Below, in pieces: positions 7,594-16,070 of a DNA stretch of 64,000 nt. The stretch is taken from positions 124,001 to 188,000 of the forward strand of contig NZ_JAPEPJ010000002.1 in NCBI RefSeq assembly GCF_026340255.1. The letters run 5' to 3'. Within the stretch, counting starts at the first letter, position 1; each line of letters starts with the position of its first letter. A program made the translations under genes and the position numbers. This DNA is from Streptomyces sp. NBC_01408. GTDB taxonomy: Bacteria; Actinomycetota; Actinomycetes; Streptomycetales; Streptomycetaceae. The notes beneath the pieces were generated by a model. It was not told where the DNA came from, did not search any database, and was given only the letters and a program-made list of their open reading frames with translations.

Positions 7594-8564
7594 CGGGAGC
7601 CTCCGTCCAGGGACGGTACGACGACCAGGCGGCCGGTGGTGGTCCCGTCGGCGAGGCGCTGCACGGCGTCGGCCGCGGCGGCGAGCGGGACGCGTTCGCT
7701 GACGAGGGGCTTGATGACGCCCTCGGCGGCGAGCCGGGTCAGTTCGGTGTGGCAGGCGAGGATCGCGGCGGGGTCCTTGGCCGCGTACAGCCCCCAGTGC
7801 AGGCCGAGGACGGCGTAGTTCTTCACCAGCGCGTGGTTGAGGGCGGGGGCGGGGATGGTGCCGCTGGCGAAGCCGACGACGACGATCCGGCCCTCGAAGG
7901 CCACGCATTTCGCGGAGGCGGTGTAGGCGTCGCCGCCGACCGGGTCGTAGACGACGTCGGCGCCGCGCCCGCCGGTGAACTCCTTGACCCGGGCGACGAG
8001 GTCCTCGGCCGTGCGGTCGATCACGAGGTCGCAGCCGAGTTCCTCGGCGGTGCGCACCTTGGCCTTTCCGCCGACGACCCCGATGACGGTGGCTCCGGCG
8101 GCCTTGCCGAGCTGGACGGCTGCGCTGCCGACCCCGCCGGCGGCGGCGTGCACGAGGAGGGTCTCGCCGGGCTGGAGGCGGGCGCGGCGGTGGAGGCCGA
8201 ACCATCCGGTCTGGTAGCCGATGTGCAGGGCTGCGGCCTCGGCATCGTCGAGGGCCTCCGGAGCGGGCAGCAGGGCGCGGGCGGGTGCGGTGACGTACTC
8301 GGCGAAACCGCCGTGCGGCAGGCTCGGGTTGGCGATGACGCGGCGGCCGTCCTCGGTCTCCCCGCAGATCTCCACCCCGGGGGTGAAGGGCAGCGGGGGC
8401 CGGATCTGGTACTGCCCGCGCACCAGCAGCGCGTCGGGGAAGTTGACGTTGGCGGCGAGTACCTTGAGCCTCACCTCGCCCTCGCCGGGCACCGGTTCGG
8501 GAAGCTCCTCGAGGCGCATGGCCTCAAGGGGTTCGCCGGGGGTATGTACGCGCCAAGCCTGCAT
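7590..8564 (-). CDS. NADPH:quinone oxidoreductase-like MDR protein
   Basis: A 324-residue zinc-independent medium-chain dehydrogenase/reductase (quinone reductase group). Seen: N-terminal GroES-like domain (MQAWRVHTPGEPLEAMRLEE), Rossmann motif HAAAGGVGSAAVQLGKAAGA, and VIDRTAEDLVARVKEFTGGRGADVVYDPVGG. It probably reduces an enone or enoyl intermediate with NADPH. ATG 8562-8564 is preceded by GGAGG. It heads a four-gene operon with two dehydrogenases and a small protein, joined by ATGA overlaps. A palindrome 48 bases upstream may be its operator. Confidence 0.9.
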   Translation of the reverse strand: MQAWRVHTPGEPLEAMRLEELPEPVPGEGEVRLKVLAANVNFPDALLVRGQYQIRPPLPFTPGVEICGETEDGRRVIANPSLPHGGFAEYVTAPARALLPAPEALDDAEAAALHIGYQTGWFGLHRRARLQPGETLLVHAAAGGVGSAAVQLGKAAGATVIGVVGGKAKVRTAEELGCDLVIDRTAEDLVARVKEFTGGRGADVVYDPVGGDAYTASAKCVAFEGRIVVVGFASGTIPAPALNHALVKNYAVLGLHWGLYAAKDPAAILACHTELTRLAAEGVIKPLVSERVPLAAAADAVQRLADGTTTGRLVVVPSLDGGSR

Positions 8565-8611
8565 CCGGGGCCTCCAGCCGCCGTCGAGGAACCACACTCC
8601 GCGCGCATACT

Positions 8612-8623
8612 AAGCGGTCGCTT
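8612..8623. promoter_or_regulatory. Palindromic operator candidate before the acyl-CoA operon
   Basis: A perfect 12-base palindrome, AAGCGGTCGCTT with its centre at GT/C, lies about 48 bases upstream of the MDR oxidoreductase start. It is within the 256-base gap before the next gene. AAGC(N)GCTT-type dyads are typical of TetR-family sites near acyl-CoA genes, but no such regulator gene lies beside this operon. Confidence 0.45.
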
Positions 8624-8820
8624 GCCCCCTTGGGAACCAGTCGTACCGGGACGGGCACCGGACGGGCCGGGGAGCCGGCACCGGACGGCCAGGAGCAGGG
8701 CGCTCGCGCCCGGAAGAAACATGCGTCATTCCGGTCACTTCCGTCCCTCATGGGGCAGCATGTGTCGTGCACGTGTCATGACTCAACGGGGAACAGCACC
8801 TGTCCAGGGGGGACCACCAC

Positions 8821-9948
8821 ATGAGAAGAACCATGTCCGCGGCCGGCGCCGCCATCGCCTTGACCGGCCTGATCACGGCGGCGGGCCCGGCCACGGCCGC
8901 CCCGGCGAACTGCACGCCGAGGATCCAGGTGCTGGGGCACCTGACGCCCGACGCGTACTACCCGGACACCCGGCCCGCCCAGGGCGTCCTGGACCTCGGC
9001 GCGGGCAACCTCTCCGTCGGCGTCTCGGGCTTCAAGCCCGTCTACTGGACCGGCACCAGGCTCCACCGGGTCCCGCTGCCCGACGCCACCCGGACCGGTG
9101 AGGTGCTCGCCGTCAACAGGAACGGTCTGATGGTCGGGCGCCTGGTCGGCGACGGCGGCTACCTGTTCACCTACCGGGCGGGCGACGCCGCGGTCACTCC
9201 GCTGCCGGGGAGCGACTGGTCGGACGAGGAGGCCGACGTCAACGACGCCGGCCACGTCGTCGCCCGCAGCTCCTCCTGGGTGGGCACCGTCTGGAAGGAC
9301 GGGCAGAAGGTCCGCGAGCTGCCGGTGCCGGCCGGGTCCGACCCCGGGACCCGCATCAAGATGGTCACCGCCATCAACGCCCGGGGCGACATCCTGGGCC
9401 AGGCGAAGCAGGACTACGAGGTGCCCGAGACCGGCGAGCACCGCGAGGGCACCTATCCGGTGCTGTGGCCGGCCGACGGCGGCCCCGCCAAGGCCCTGGT
9501 GCCCACCAGCGGCAACAGCAGCTTCGCGGAGAGCTACGTCCAGGACCTCGACGAGAGCGGCCGGATCGTCGGGTACGACTGGCTCGGGCCCTGGCACGAG
9601 TACAAGCCGTGGGTCTGGGCTCCCCCGCACACCGGGCCCGGCACCTCTCCCGGCATGCTGAACACGCACCCGTACGGCACCTTCGAGGCGATCAGCCCGA
9701 CGACCGGCGTGAGCGTCGGGACCGCCAAGTTCCACCCGGAGTCCCAGACGCTGCCGGACCAGGCCCAGCTGTGGAGCGGCGCCGGTCCGGTCCTCGCCCT
9801 GCCCCGGCTCGCGGCGGGCGGGGCCAGCACGGCCGAGGCGGTGTCGGACGACGGCCGGGTCGGCGGGTCGGCCGTGAACGCGAACGGTAAGCACAGGCCG
9901 GTGATCTGGACCTGCGCGACCAAGCAGGCGTACCTGCCGCAGCCGTAG
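8821..9948 (+). CDS. Secreted protein with repeated NxxG-type segments
   Basis: A 375-residue secreted protein. Residues 1-27 form a signal peptide ending AAPANC. The mature part has repeated blocks centred on phrases such as AVNRNGLMVGRLVG, DVNDAGHVVARSS, AINARGDILGQAK, DLDESGRIVGYDW and AVSDDGRVGGSAV, each about 45-60 residues apart. This resembles HAF-repeat or beta-propeller-like extracellular proteins. No catalytic motif is seen. Two cysteines near the ends (Cys about 30 and Cys about 366) might pair. The start follows GGGGGGA with suitable spacing. The gene is isolated. Confidence 0.75.
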   Translation: MRRTMSAAGAAIALTGLITAAGPATAAPANCTPRIQVLGHLTPDAYYPDTRPAQGVLDLGAGNLSVGVSGFKPVYWTGTRLHRVPLPDATRTGEVLAVNRNGLMVGRLVGDGGYLFTYRAGDAAVTPLPGSDWSDEEADVNDAGHVVARSSSWVGTVWKDGQKVRELPVPAGSDPGTRIKMVTAINARGDILGQAKQDYEVPETGEHREGTYPVLWPADGGPAKALVPTSGNSSFAESYVQDLDESGRIVGYDWLGPWHEYKPWVWAPPHTGPGTSPGMLNTHPYGTFEAISPTTGVSVGTAKFHPESQTLPDQAQLWSGAGPVLALPRLAAGGASTAEAVSDDGRVGGSAVNANGKHRPVIWTCATKQAYLPQP

Positions 9949-9975
9949 GGGGGTTCGCGCCGATCACCGGGCACG

Positions 9976-10036
9976 GTGAGCCGGGCGGCGCGGTGAGCCG
10001 GACGCTGTGAGCCGGTCGCCCGGGACGGTGAGCCGG
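9976..10036. repeat. Four irregularly spaced GTGAGCCGG copies
   Basis: GTGAGCCGG begins at 9976, 9993, 10007 and 10028 on the plus strand, just before the SDR gene. Spacings are 17, 14 and 21 bases. It may be a short repeat array or a regulator site cluster. Confidence 0.55.
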
Positions 10037-10081
10037 TCACGGGCATGGCGATCTGGGCGCCCGCACGCTATCGATGGGCGC

Positions 10082-10978
10082 ATGGAGAACCCTCCGCGCG
10101 GTCTGCCCGCGCCGCCGCCGCCCGGCGCCGCCGCCCTGCCTCCCGGCTCGTACGCGGGGCAGGTGGTCCTCGTGACCGGCGGCGGCACCGGGCTGGGCAA
10201 GGCCATCGCCGCCGAGTTCGCCCGGCTCGGCGCCGATGTCGTGATCGCGAGCCGCCGCTCCGAGCAGCTGGAGGCGGCGCGCGAGGAGCTGGCGGCCGTC
10301 CCCGGCGCGGGCCGGGTGGCGGCGGCCGTCTGCGACATCAGGGACCCCGAGCGGGTCGCGGAGGTCTTCGACGCGGCCGAGGCGGCGCTGGGCCTGCCGG
10401 ACGTCCTGGTCAACAACGCGGCCGCCAACTTCCCCTGCCCGGCCGAAGACCTGTCGCCCAACGCCTGGCGGGCGGTGGTGGACATCACCCTGACCGGCAC
10501 CTGGTTCATGACCCGCGAGTTCGGCCGCCGCCACCTCGCCGCGGGCACTCCCGGGTCGATCGTGAACATCGGCGCCTCGTACGCCTGGACGGGCGGGCCC
10601 GGCTTCGCCCACAGCGCGGCGGCCAAGGCCGGGGTGAAGAGCCTGGTGGAGACGCTCGCCGTGGAGTGGGGCCCGTACGGCATCCAGATCAACGGGCTCG
10701 TCCCCGGGCTGTTCCCGCACGCCGACATGACCGAGGACATCCGGGGTGGCCTGGAGCGCGCCGCACCCGGCGCCCGGGACTCCCGGCAGCCCGCCCTGCG
10801 GGTCGGCGCGCCGCACGAACTGGGCTGGGCCGCCACCTTCCTGGCCTCGCCGTACGCCCGCTTCGTGACCGGGCACACCCTGGTGGTCGACGGGGCGAAC
10901 TGGCAGCGGCGGACGGTGGTCAGCCCGGAAGTCGTCCCGGTGCGCGAGCAGTTGGGGCGCGGCCCGTTCGGTTCCTGA
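10082..10978 (+). CDS. SDR oxidoreductase, 2,4-dienoyl-CoA reductase-like
   Basis: A 298-residue short-chain dehydrogenase. The cofactor motif is TGGGTGLGKAIA (about residue 30) and LVNNAAANF follows. At the active site the classical YxxxK is replaced by HSAAAKAGVKSL. This matches the dienoyl-CoA reductase branch (PSASAKAGVE in animals), which lacks the usual tyrosine position. It would reduce 2,4-dienoyl-CoA with NADPH during breakdown of unsaturated fatty acids. A proline-rich N-terminus (GLPAPPPPGAAALPPG) precedes the domain. ATG 10082 has no good Shine-Dalgarno; an upstream in-frame start at 10007 is possible but less likely. Confidence 0.85.
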   Translation: MENPPRGLPAPPPPGAAALPPGSYAGQVVLVTGGGTGLGKAIAAEFARLGADVVIASRRSEQLEAAREELAAVPGAGRVAAAVCDIRDPERVAEVFDAAEAALGLPDVLVNNAAANFPCPAEDLSPNAWRAVVDITLTGTWFMTREFGRRHLAAGTPGSIVNIGASYAWTGGPGFAHSAAAKAGVKSLVETLAVEWGPYGIQINGLVPGLFPHADMTEDIRGGLERAAPGARDSRQPALRVGAPHELGWAATFLASPYARFVTGHTLVVDGANWQRRTVVSPEVVPVREQLGRGPFGS

Positions 10979-11033
10979 GCGCGAGCGGGAACCCTGCTCC
11001 CGGCCGGGGCCGGGGCCGGGGCCGGGCCTGCGG

Positions 11034-11867
11034 TCAGGCTCCGTTGAAGTGCGGCGGGCGGCGGGCCGCCTTCGCGCCGTAGCCCTCGCGGCAGTCGTCC
11101 GAGGTGAGGGTGAGGGCGGCGGTCATCGCGACACGGTCGAGGGCCGCGGGGAGGGCCGCGTCGGCGTAGGCGTCGACGGCGCGCTTGATGCCCTGGACGG
11201 CGAGCGGGGCGTTCGCGGCGATCTCCGCCGCCAGCTGCCGGGCGGTGGACTCCAGCTCCGGTCCCGGGACGACCAGTTGGACCAGGTGCAGCCGCTCGGC
11301 CGTCGCCGCGTCGATCCGGCGGCCCGTCAGGGCCAGGTACTTGGCCCAGCCCGCGCCCGCCTCGCGGGCGATGCGCAGGTCTCCGCCCGCGTCCACGGCC
11401 ACGCCCAGCCGGGCCTCCGGCAGGGCGAAGACGGCGTCCTCGGCGGCCACCCGGACGTCCGCCATCAGGGCCAGTTCGAAGCCGAAGCCGAGGCAGTACC
11501 CCTGGACGGCCGCGACCACCGGCTGCGGGAGCCGGGCGAGGACCGCGAAGCGCTCGTGGACCCATCGGAGGCCCTCGTAGTAGTTGCGGGTGCGCTCGGC
11601 GGCGGATCCGCCCGTGACGGCGCCGCCGGGGGCGTTCACGTCGATGCCCGCGCAGAAGGCCCGACCCTCGGCCCTCAGCAGGACCACCCGTACGGCGGGG
11701 TCGAAGCGGATCCGGTCCGCCAGCAGGCCCAGCTGGCGGGTGGACTCCCAGCTCCAGCCGTTGAGCCGGTCCGGTCGGCACAGGGTGAGGACCGCGACGC
11801 CGTCCGCGACCTCCAGCCGGATGCGCTCCTCACCCTCCGCGATGTCCGTGGTGATGGTGTCGATCAC
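11034..11867 (-). CDS. Enoyl-CoA hydratase/isomerase family protein
   Basis: A 277-residue crotonase-fold enzyme. The oxyanion segment RAFCAGIDV, the helix GYCLGFGFELALMADVRVA with one catalytic Glu, and ALPEARLGVAVDAGG with the second Glu are all present. It should hydrate enoyl-CoA. The start is GTG 11867 (MIDTITTDIAEGEE). It converges with the SDR gene, and both fit beta-oxidation of unsaturated acyl-CoAs. The C-terminus KAARRPPHFNGA is typical for such hydratases. Confidence 0.9.
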   Translation of the reverse strand: MIDTITTDIAEGEERIRLEVADGVAVLTLCRPDRLNGWSWESTRQLGLLADRIRFDPAVRVVLLRAEGRAFCAGIDVNAPGGAVTGGSAAERTRNYYEGLRWVHERFAVLARLPQPVVAAVQGYCLGFGFELALMADVRVAAEDAVFALPEARLGVAVDAGGDLRIAREAGAGWAKYLALTGRRIDAATAERLHLVQLVVPGPELESTARQLAAEIAANAPLAVQGIKRAVDAYADAALPAALDRVAMTAALTLTSDDCREGYGAKAARRPPHFNGA

Positions 11868-11922
11868 CGAGTCCCCCCACCCCCGCGGTCTCTGACGGAT
11901 CGTCAGCTTAGGGGTGGCCGGG

Positions 11923-12687
11923 TCAGCGGGGGAAGACCTCGAACGGGACCGCCGGGCGGCCGCCGAACCGGGGCGCGGTCTGCTGGGCGTAGCCGGTGAG
12001 GAAGGTGCGGACGTACTCCTCGGGGTCCTGGTCCGTCAGGACGTCGATGTACGCCTTGTGCTCCAGCAGGGACTTCACCGACCGCTCCAGGCCGGGACCG
12101 GCGTCGGCCGCGTGCGTCGGCGTGATGGAACCGGACACCGCGACCCAGCGCACCCCGTCCCACGGCTCCAGGCCCTGCTCCGAGATGAGCTCGGGGAAGA
12201 TCCACCGGTTGCCCGCGTCGCCCGCCGCGTCCAGGGTGGCCCGGCCGACGGCCTTGTGGTCGGGCGTGTTCCAGGCTCCGCCGCCGTTCGCCCCGCCCCA
12301 CGTGTCCCGGTGGTTGAGGGTGATGACGAGCTCGGGGCGGTGCCGGCGGATGGCAGCGGCGATGTCGCGGCGCAGGTCGAGGCCGTACTCGACGACCCCG
12401 TCGCGGTAGTCGAGGAACTCCACCTCGGACACGCCGACGACGGCCGCGCTCGCGCGCTGCTCCGCCTCGCGCAGCGTGGCGCATTCGGCCGGGGCGATGC
12501 TGTCGATGCCCGCCTCCCCGCGCGTGGCGAGGAGGTAGACGACCTCACGGCCGCCGTCCGTCCAGTCGGCGATCGCGGCCGCGCAGCCGTATTCGAGGTC
12601 GTCGGGGTGCGCCACCACGGCGAGGGCGCGCTGCCAGTCGGTGGGCATGGGCTCCAAGGGAGCGGGCTGGTCAAGGTGTTCGGTCAT
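11923..12687 (-). CDS. PIG-L/LmbE-family deacetylase
   Basis: A 254-residue zinc-dependent N-acetyl-sugar deacetylase-like protein. The metal motif AHPDDLEYG occurs near residue 30 and a second conserved block, LNHRDTWGGANGGGAWNTPDHKAVG, supplies further ligands. Homologues deacetylate GlcNAc-containing substrates, e.g. mycothiol or lincosamide precursors; the substrate here is unknown. ATG 12685-12687 (MTEHLDQP) was chosen because the domain begins soon after. The frame is open upstream without homology. The mycothiol-dependent dehydrogenase next door is suggestive but not proof of a link. Confidence 0.88.
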   Translation of the reverse strand: MTEHLDQPAPLEPMPTDWQRALAVVAHPDDLEYGCAAAIADWTDGGREVVYLLATRGEAGIDSIAPAECATLREAEQRASAAVVGVSEVEFLDYRDGVVEYGLDLRRDIAAAIRRHRPELVITLNHRDTWGGANGGGAWNTPDHKAVGRATLDAAGDAGNRWIFPELISEQGLEPWDGVRWVAVSGSITPTHAADAGPGLERSVKSLLEHKAYIDVLTDQDPEEYVRTFLTGYAQQTAPRFGGRPAVPFEVFPR

Positions 12688-12880
12688 GATCCGCACAATA
12701 GGCGAACGGACCGTCACGGACAGGTGGTGGCCCCGCCGGACCCCACCGGGCGCCGCCGGTACCCGCTTCGCGCCGTCCCGTACGGCTTCCCCCGGGCGGA
12801 CGGGACCGGCCGGCCCCGGGGAACGCCTCACCCGCACCTTCGTGGAGCCCGCCCGACGCGGTCCCCCGTAGGGCGTGCCG

Positions 12881-13966
12881 TCAGAACTCCACGACCGAGC
12901 GGAGCACCTCGCCCCGTTCCATCCGGGCGAACGCGGCCTCGACCCCGTCGAGGGGGATGGTCTCGGAGACGAATGCGTCCAGGTCGAGACGGCCCTGCAG
13001 GTAGAGGTCGATGAGGAGCGGGAAGTCCCGCTCGGGCAGGCAGTCCCCGTACCAGGAGGACTTCAGGGCGCCGCCGCGGCCGAAGACGTCGAGGAGCGGC
13101 AGTTCGAGCTTCATCTCCGGCGTGGGCACCCCGACCAGGACCACGGTCCCGGCGAGGTCGCGCGCGTAGAACGCCTGGCGGTAGGTCTCGGGGCGGCCCA
13201 CCGCGTCGATGACCACGTCCGCGCCGTTGCCGTCGGTGAGCGCCTGGACGGCCTTGACCACGTCCTCCGTACGGCCGTTGACGGTGTGCGTGGCGCCCAG
13301 GCCGCGGGCCCATTCCAGCTTCCGGTCGTCCAGGTCCACCGCGATGATCTTCGAGGCGCCCGCCAGCCGGGCTCCCGCCACGGCCGCGTTGCCCACTCCC
13401 CCGCAGCCGATGACGGCTACGGAGTCGCCCCGGCCGACGTTGCCGGTGTTCAGGGCCGCGCCGAGGCCGGCCATCACCCCGCAGCCGAGGAGTCCGGCGG
13501 CGCCGGGGGCGGCGGCCGGGTCCACCTTGGTGCACTGGCCGGCCGCGACCAGGGTCTTCTCGGCGAAGGCGCCGATGCCCAGCGCCGGGGAGAGCTTGGT
13601 GCCGTCCTCCAGGGTCATGGACTGGGTGGCGTTGTGCGTGGCGAAGCAGTACCAGGGGCGTCCCCGCTTGCAGGCCCGGCAGGTGCCGCACACCGCCCGC
13701 CAGTTGAGGACGACGAAGTCACCGGGGGCCACGGAGGTGACGTCCGGGCCGACCGATTCCACGATCCCTGCGGCTTCGTGGCCGAGCAGGAAGGGGAACT
13801 CGTCGTTGATCCCGCCCTCGCGGTAGTGCAGGTCGGTGTGGCAGACCCCGCAGGCCTGGACCCGTACCAGCGCCTCGCCGGGTCCCGGGTCGGGCACGAG
13901 GATCGTCGTCGTCTCCACCGGTGCACCCTTGCTCCGGGCAATGACCCCTCGTACGCGATGCGTCAC
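12881..13966 (-). CDS. mscR: S-(hydroxymethyl)mycothiol dehydrogenase
   Basis: A 361-residue zinc alcohol dehydrogenase that oxidises the formaldehyde-mycothiol adduct with NAD+, the actinobacterial formaldehyde detoxification route. Catalytic zinc ligands are in [15 protein letters not shown] and LLGHEAAG. Structural zinc cysteines are in [16 protein letters not shown]. The NAD motif is [15 protein letters not shown]. The sequence is typical of the mycothiol type ([24 protein letters not shown]). The start is GTG 13966. The MBL-fold hydrolase gene that often follows mscR in actinobacteria is not here; 193 gene-free bases follow instead. Confidence 0.93.
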   Translation of the reverse strand: MTHRVRGVIARSKGAPVETTTILVPDPGPGEALVRVQACGVCHTDLHYREGGINDEFPFLLGHEAAGIVESVGPDVTSVAPGDFVVLNWRAVCGTCRACKRGRPWYCFATHNATQSMTLEDGTKLSPALGIGAFAEKTLVAAGQCTKVDPAAAPGAAGLLGCGVMAGLGAALNTGNVGRGDSVAVIGCGGVGNAAVAGARLAGASKIIAVDLDDRKLEWARGLGATHTVNGRTEDVVKAVQALTDGNGADVVIDAVGRPETYRQAFYARDLAGTVVLVGVPTPEMKLELPLLDVFGRGGALKSSWYGDCLPERDFPLLIDLYLQGRLDLDAFVSETIPLDGVEAAFARMERGEVLRSVVEF

Positions 13967-14032
13967 GTCCTACCCCGCTCTCGTTGACTGTCGTCTGAAC
14001 CTACACGGGCCACGGGGCGTACGGGAGTTGCG

Positions 14033-15004
14033 TCACTCCGAGGCGCGCGATCCGGCCAGTTCCGACGGTACGGCGGCCCGCAGGGCCGCGCCGAAGGCGG
14101 CCACGGCCGGGTGGGCGGCGGCCCCGCTGCGGAAGGCGATCCGGGTGCGGCGCGCCATGGGGAGGCGGGTCAGGCGGACGTCCAGGTCCTCGTGGCCGGA
14201 AAGGCCGAGCTGCGGGACGACGGCCACGCCCTGGCCGGCCGCCACCAGGGCGAGGACGGTGGCGAACTCGTCGACCTGGTGGCGGACCCTGGGCGCGAAC
14301 CCGGCTGCCTGGCAGGCCCGTACGGTCATGGCGTGGCAGAGGGTGCCGGGCGTGGCCGTGATCCACGGGGCGTCCGCATGGACGCGGAGTACCGCGCCCT
14401 GGTCGGGGCCGGGCTCGGGGTGCGGTGCGGGGCGGCGCTCGGGCTCGGGTCCGGGGCGGCCGGGAGTCCGCGCCGCGGGCGCGGCCAGGTACATCGCCTC
14501 CGTGTACAGCGGCTCGGCCGTCAACCCCGGCTCACGGGGCGCGGGGACGAAGTCGTACTCGTGGACCAGGGCCACGTCCAGGTCCCCGGCCCGCAGGGCG
14601 TTCGCGACCGCCGCCGGGTCGGTCTCCGAGACCATCGGCTCCAGCGCGGGGTGACGCCGCGCGAGGCCGGTCAGGGCGGCCGGGACGATGGCCCGGGTGG
14701 CGGTGGGGAAGGAGCCGATCCGCAGGACGCCGGCCAGGCCGCTGCGCGCCTCCGCGAGGTCGGCATCGGCCTGTTCGAGGCGTTCGAGAACGGCCTCGGC
14801 GTGCCGGACGAGGTTCTGTCCGGCCGGGGTGAGCCGGACCCGGCGGCCGGTGCGCTCCAGCAGCGGCAGGCCGGCCTCGCGTTCGAGGACGCCGAGTTGC
14901 TGGGACACCGCCGAAGGGCTGAAGGCGAGGGCCTGGGCCACGGCGGCGATGGTCCCGCGGTGGGCGAGTTCACGGAGCAGACGCAGGCGTCGGACGTCGA
15001 GCAT
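14033..15004 (-). CDS. LysR-family transcriptional regulator
   Basis: A 323-residue regulator. The N-terminal winged helix is LDVRRLRLLRELAHRGTIAAVAQALAFSPSAVSQQLGVLE. The effector domain follows (VLRIGSFPTATRAIVPAAL; DLDVALVHEYDF). An insertion of about 25 Pro/Glu/Arg-rich residues (ARTPGRPGPEPERRPAPHPE) interrupts the effector domain near residue 180. It is divergent from the DapA-family aldolase, with starts only 70 bases apart, so that gene is the likely target. ATG 15002-15004 begins the protein. Confidence 0.92.
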   Translation of the reverse strand: MLDVRRLRLLRELAHRGTIAAVAQALAFSPSAVSQQLGVLEREAGLPLLERTGRRVRLTPAGQNLVRHAEAVLERLEQADADLAEARSGLAGVLRIGSFPTATRAIVPAALTGLARRHPALEPMVSETDPAAVANALRAGDLDVALVHEYDFVPAPREPGLTAEPLYTEAMYLAAPAARTPGRPGPEPERRPAPHPEPGPDQGAVLRVHADAPWITATPGTLCHAMTVRACQAAGFAPRVRHQVDEFATVLALVAAGQGVAVVPQLGLSGHEDLDVRLTRLPMARRTRIAFRSGAAAHPAVAAFGAALRAAVPSELAGSRASE

Positions 15005-15074
15005 CGGCTCAGCTTACGGGTGGGGTAAGGAACGCGAACTGGATTCGACGCTCGGTACGGGTAAGGGTCGACGC

Positions 15075-16070
15075 ATGACACATGACACCGCGGCCACGAC
15101 CGCCCACGGCCTGCCCCGGGACCACTCCGGCAACCTCCACCGGACCGGCGAACTCCACCGCTCCGGCGACCCCCACCGGACCGCCGGCCTCCACGGGATC
15201 CACGTCCCGCTCGTCACCCCCTTCACCCGAGGCGGGGACATCGCCGCCGAGGCCCTGGAGTCCCTCGCCCACGAGGTGCTCGACGCGGGCGCCACCGGGA
15301 TCGTCGCCCTCGGCACCACCGCCGAGACGGCCACCCTCGACGAGGCGGAGCGCGACCTGGTCACCGATGTGTGCGCCCAGGTCTGCGCGGAGCACGGCGC
15401 AGTGCTGACGGTGGGCGCCGGGGCGAGCGGGACCCGGGCCGCGGAGGCCTCGCTGGCCCGGCTGGCGCGGTGGCCGCAGGCGGGCGCGGCGCTGGTGACC
15501 GTGCCCCCGTTCGTGCGGCCCTCCGCCGCGGGCGTGCTGGCGCACTTCGCGCGGCTGGCCGAGGTGAGCCCCGTACCGCTGATCGTCTATCACGTCCCGT
15601 ACCGCACCGGGCAGTCGCTGGACGCGGCCGCGCTGCGGGCGCTGGGATCGCTCGCGGGGGTCGCCGGGGTGAAGTACGCGGGCGGGGGCATCGGCGAGGA
15701 CACGGTCTCGCTGCTCGGTGACCTGCCGGACGGGTTCGAGGTGCTGGCCGGGGACGACGCGTACGTGTCCCCGCTGCTGGCACTGGGCGCGACGGGCGGG
15801 ATCCTGGCCTCGGCGCATCTGGCGACGGCCCGGTTCGTGGAGCTCGCCGGAGCCTGGCGGGCGGGGGACGTGGCGCGGGCGCGCACGCTGGGGCACGCGC
15901 TGGCCCGGCTGTCCGCAGAGGCCTTCGCCGAGCCCAACCCGACGGTCGTCAAGGGTGCGCTGCACGCGCTGGGGCGGATCCCGACGCCTGACGTACGGCT
16001 CCCCCTGCTGCCGGCCTCGGAGGCGGCGGTGGCGGTCGCTCTAGAGCGCCTGGCGGAGCTCCAGAGCTGA
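15075..16070 (+). CDS. DapA-family aldolase/lyase with repeat-bearing N-terminus
   Basis: A 331-residue TIM-barrel enzyme of the dihydrodipicolinate synthase/N-acetylneuraminate lyase superfamily. Core motifs: GIHVPLVTPFT, GATGIVALGTTAETATL, LIVYHVPYRTG with the conserved Tyr, and the Schiff-base Lys in GVKYAGGG (about residue 200). Because it is unlinked to lysine genes and paired with LysR, a catabolic aldolase role is more likely than lysine synthesis. Residues 19-40 hold three and a half copies of a GxLHRT hexapeptide coded by 18-bp tandem repeats (15129-15194), outside the barrel. ATG 15075 is the first good start. Confidence 0.88.
   Translation: MTHDTAATTAHGLPRDHSGNLHRTGELHRSGDPHRTAGLHGIHVPLVTPFTRGGDIAAEALESLAHEVLDAGATGIVALGTTAETATLDEAERDLVTDVCAQVCAEHGAVLTVGAGASGTRAAEASLARLARWPQAGAALVTVPPFVRPSAAGVLAHFARLAEVSPVPLIVYHVPYRTGQSLDAAALRALGSLAGVAGVKYAGGGIGEDTVSLLGDLPDGFEVLAGDDAYVSPLLALGATGGILASAHLATARFVELAGAWRAGDVARARTLGHALARLSAEAFAEPNPTVVKGALHALGRIPTPDVRLPLLPASEAAVAVALERLAELQS
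15129..15194 (+). repeat. 18-bp in-frame tandem repeat in the DapA-family gene
   Basis: Three full copies (15129-15146, 15147-15164, 15165-15182) and one partial copy encode GNLHRT, GELHRS, GDPHRT, AGLHGI. The unit length is a multiple of three, so copy number can change without shifting the frame. Confidence 0.8.

Noticed and set aside
8776-9894. Long minus-strand frame over the secreted protein gene
   Set aside because: No homology, no ribosome site, and the plus-strand frame has a signal peptide and normal composition.
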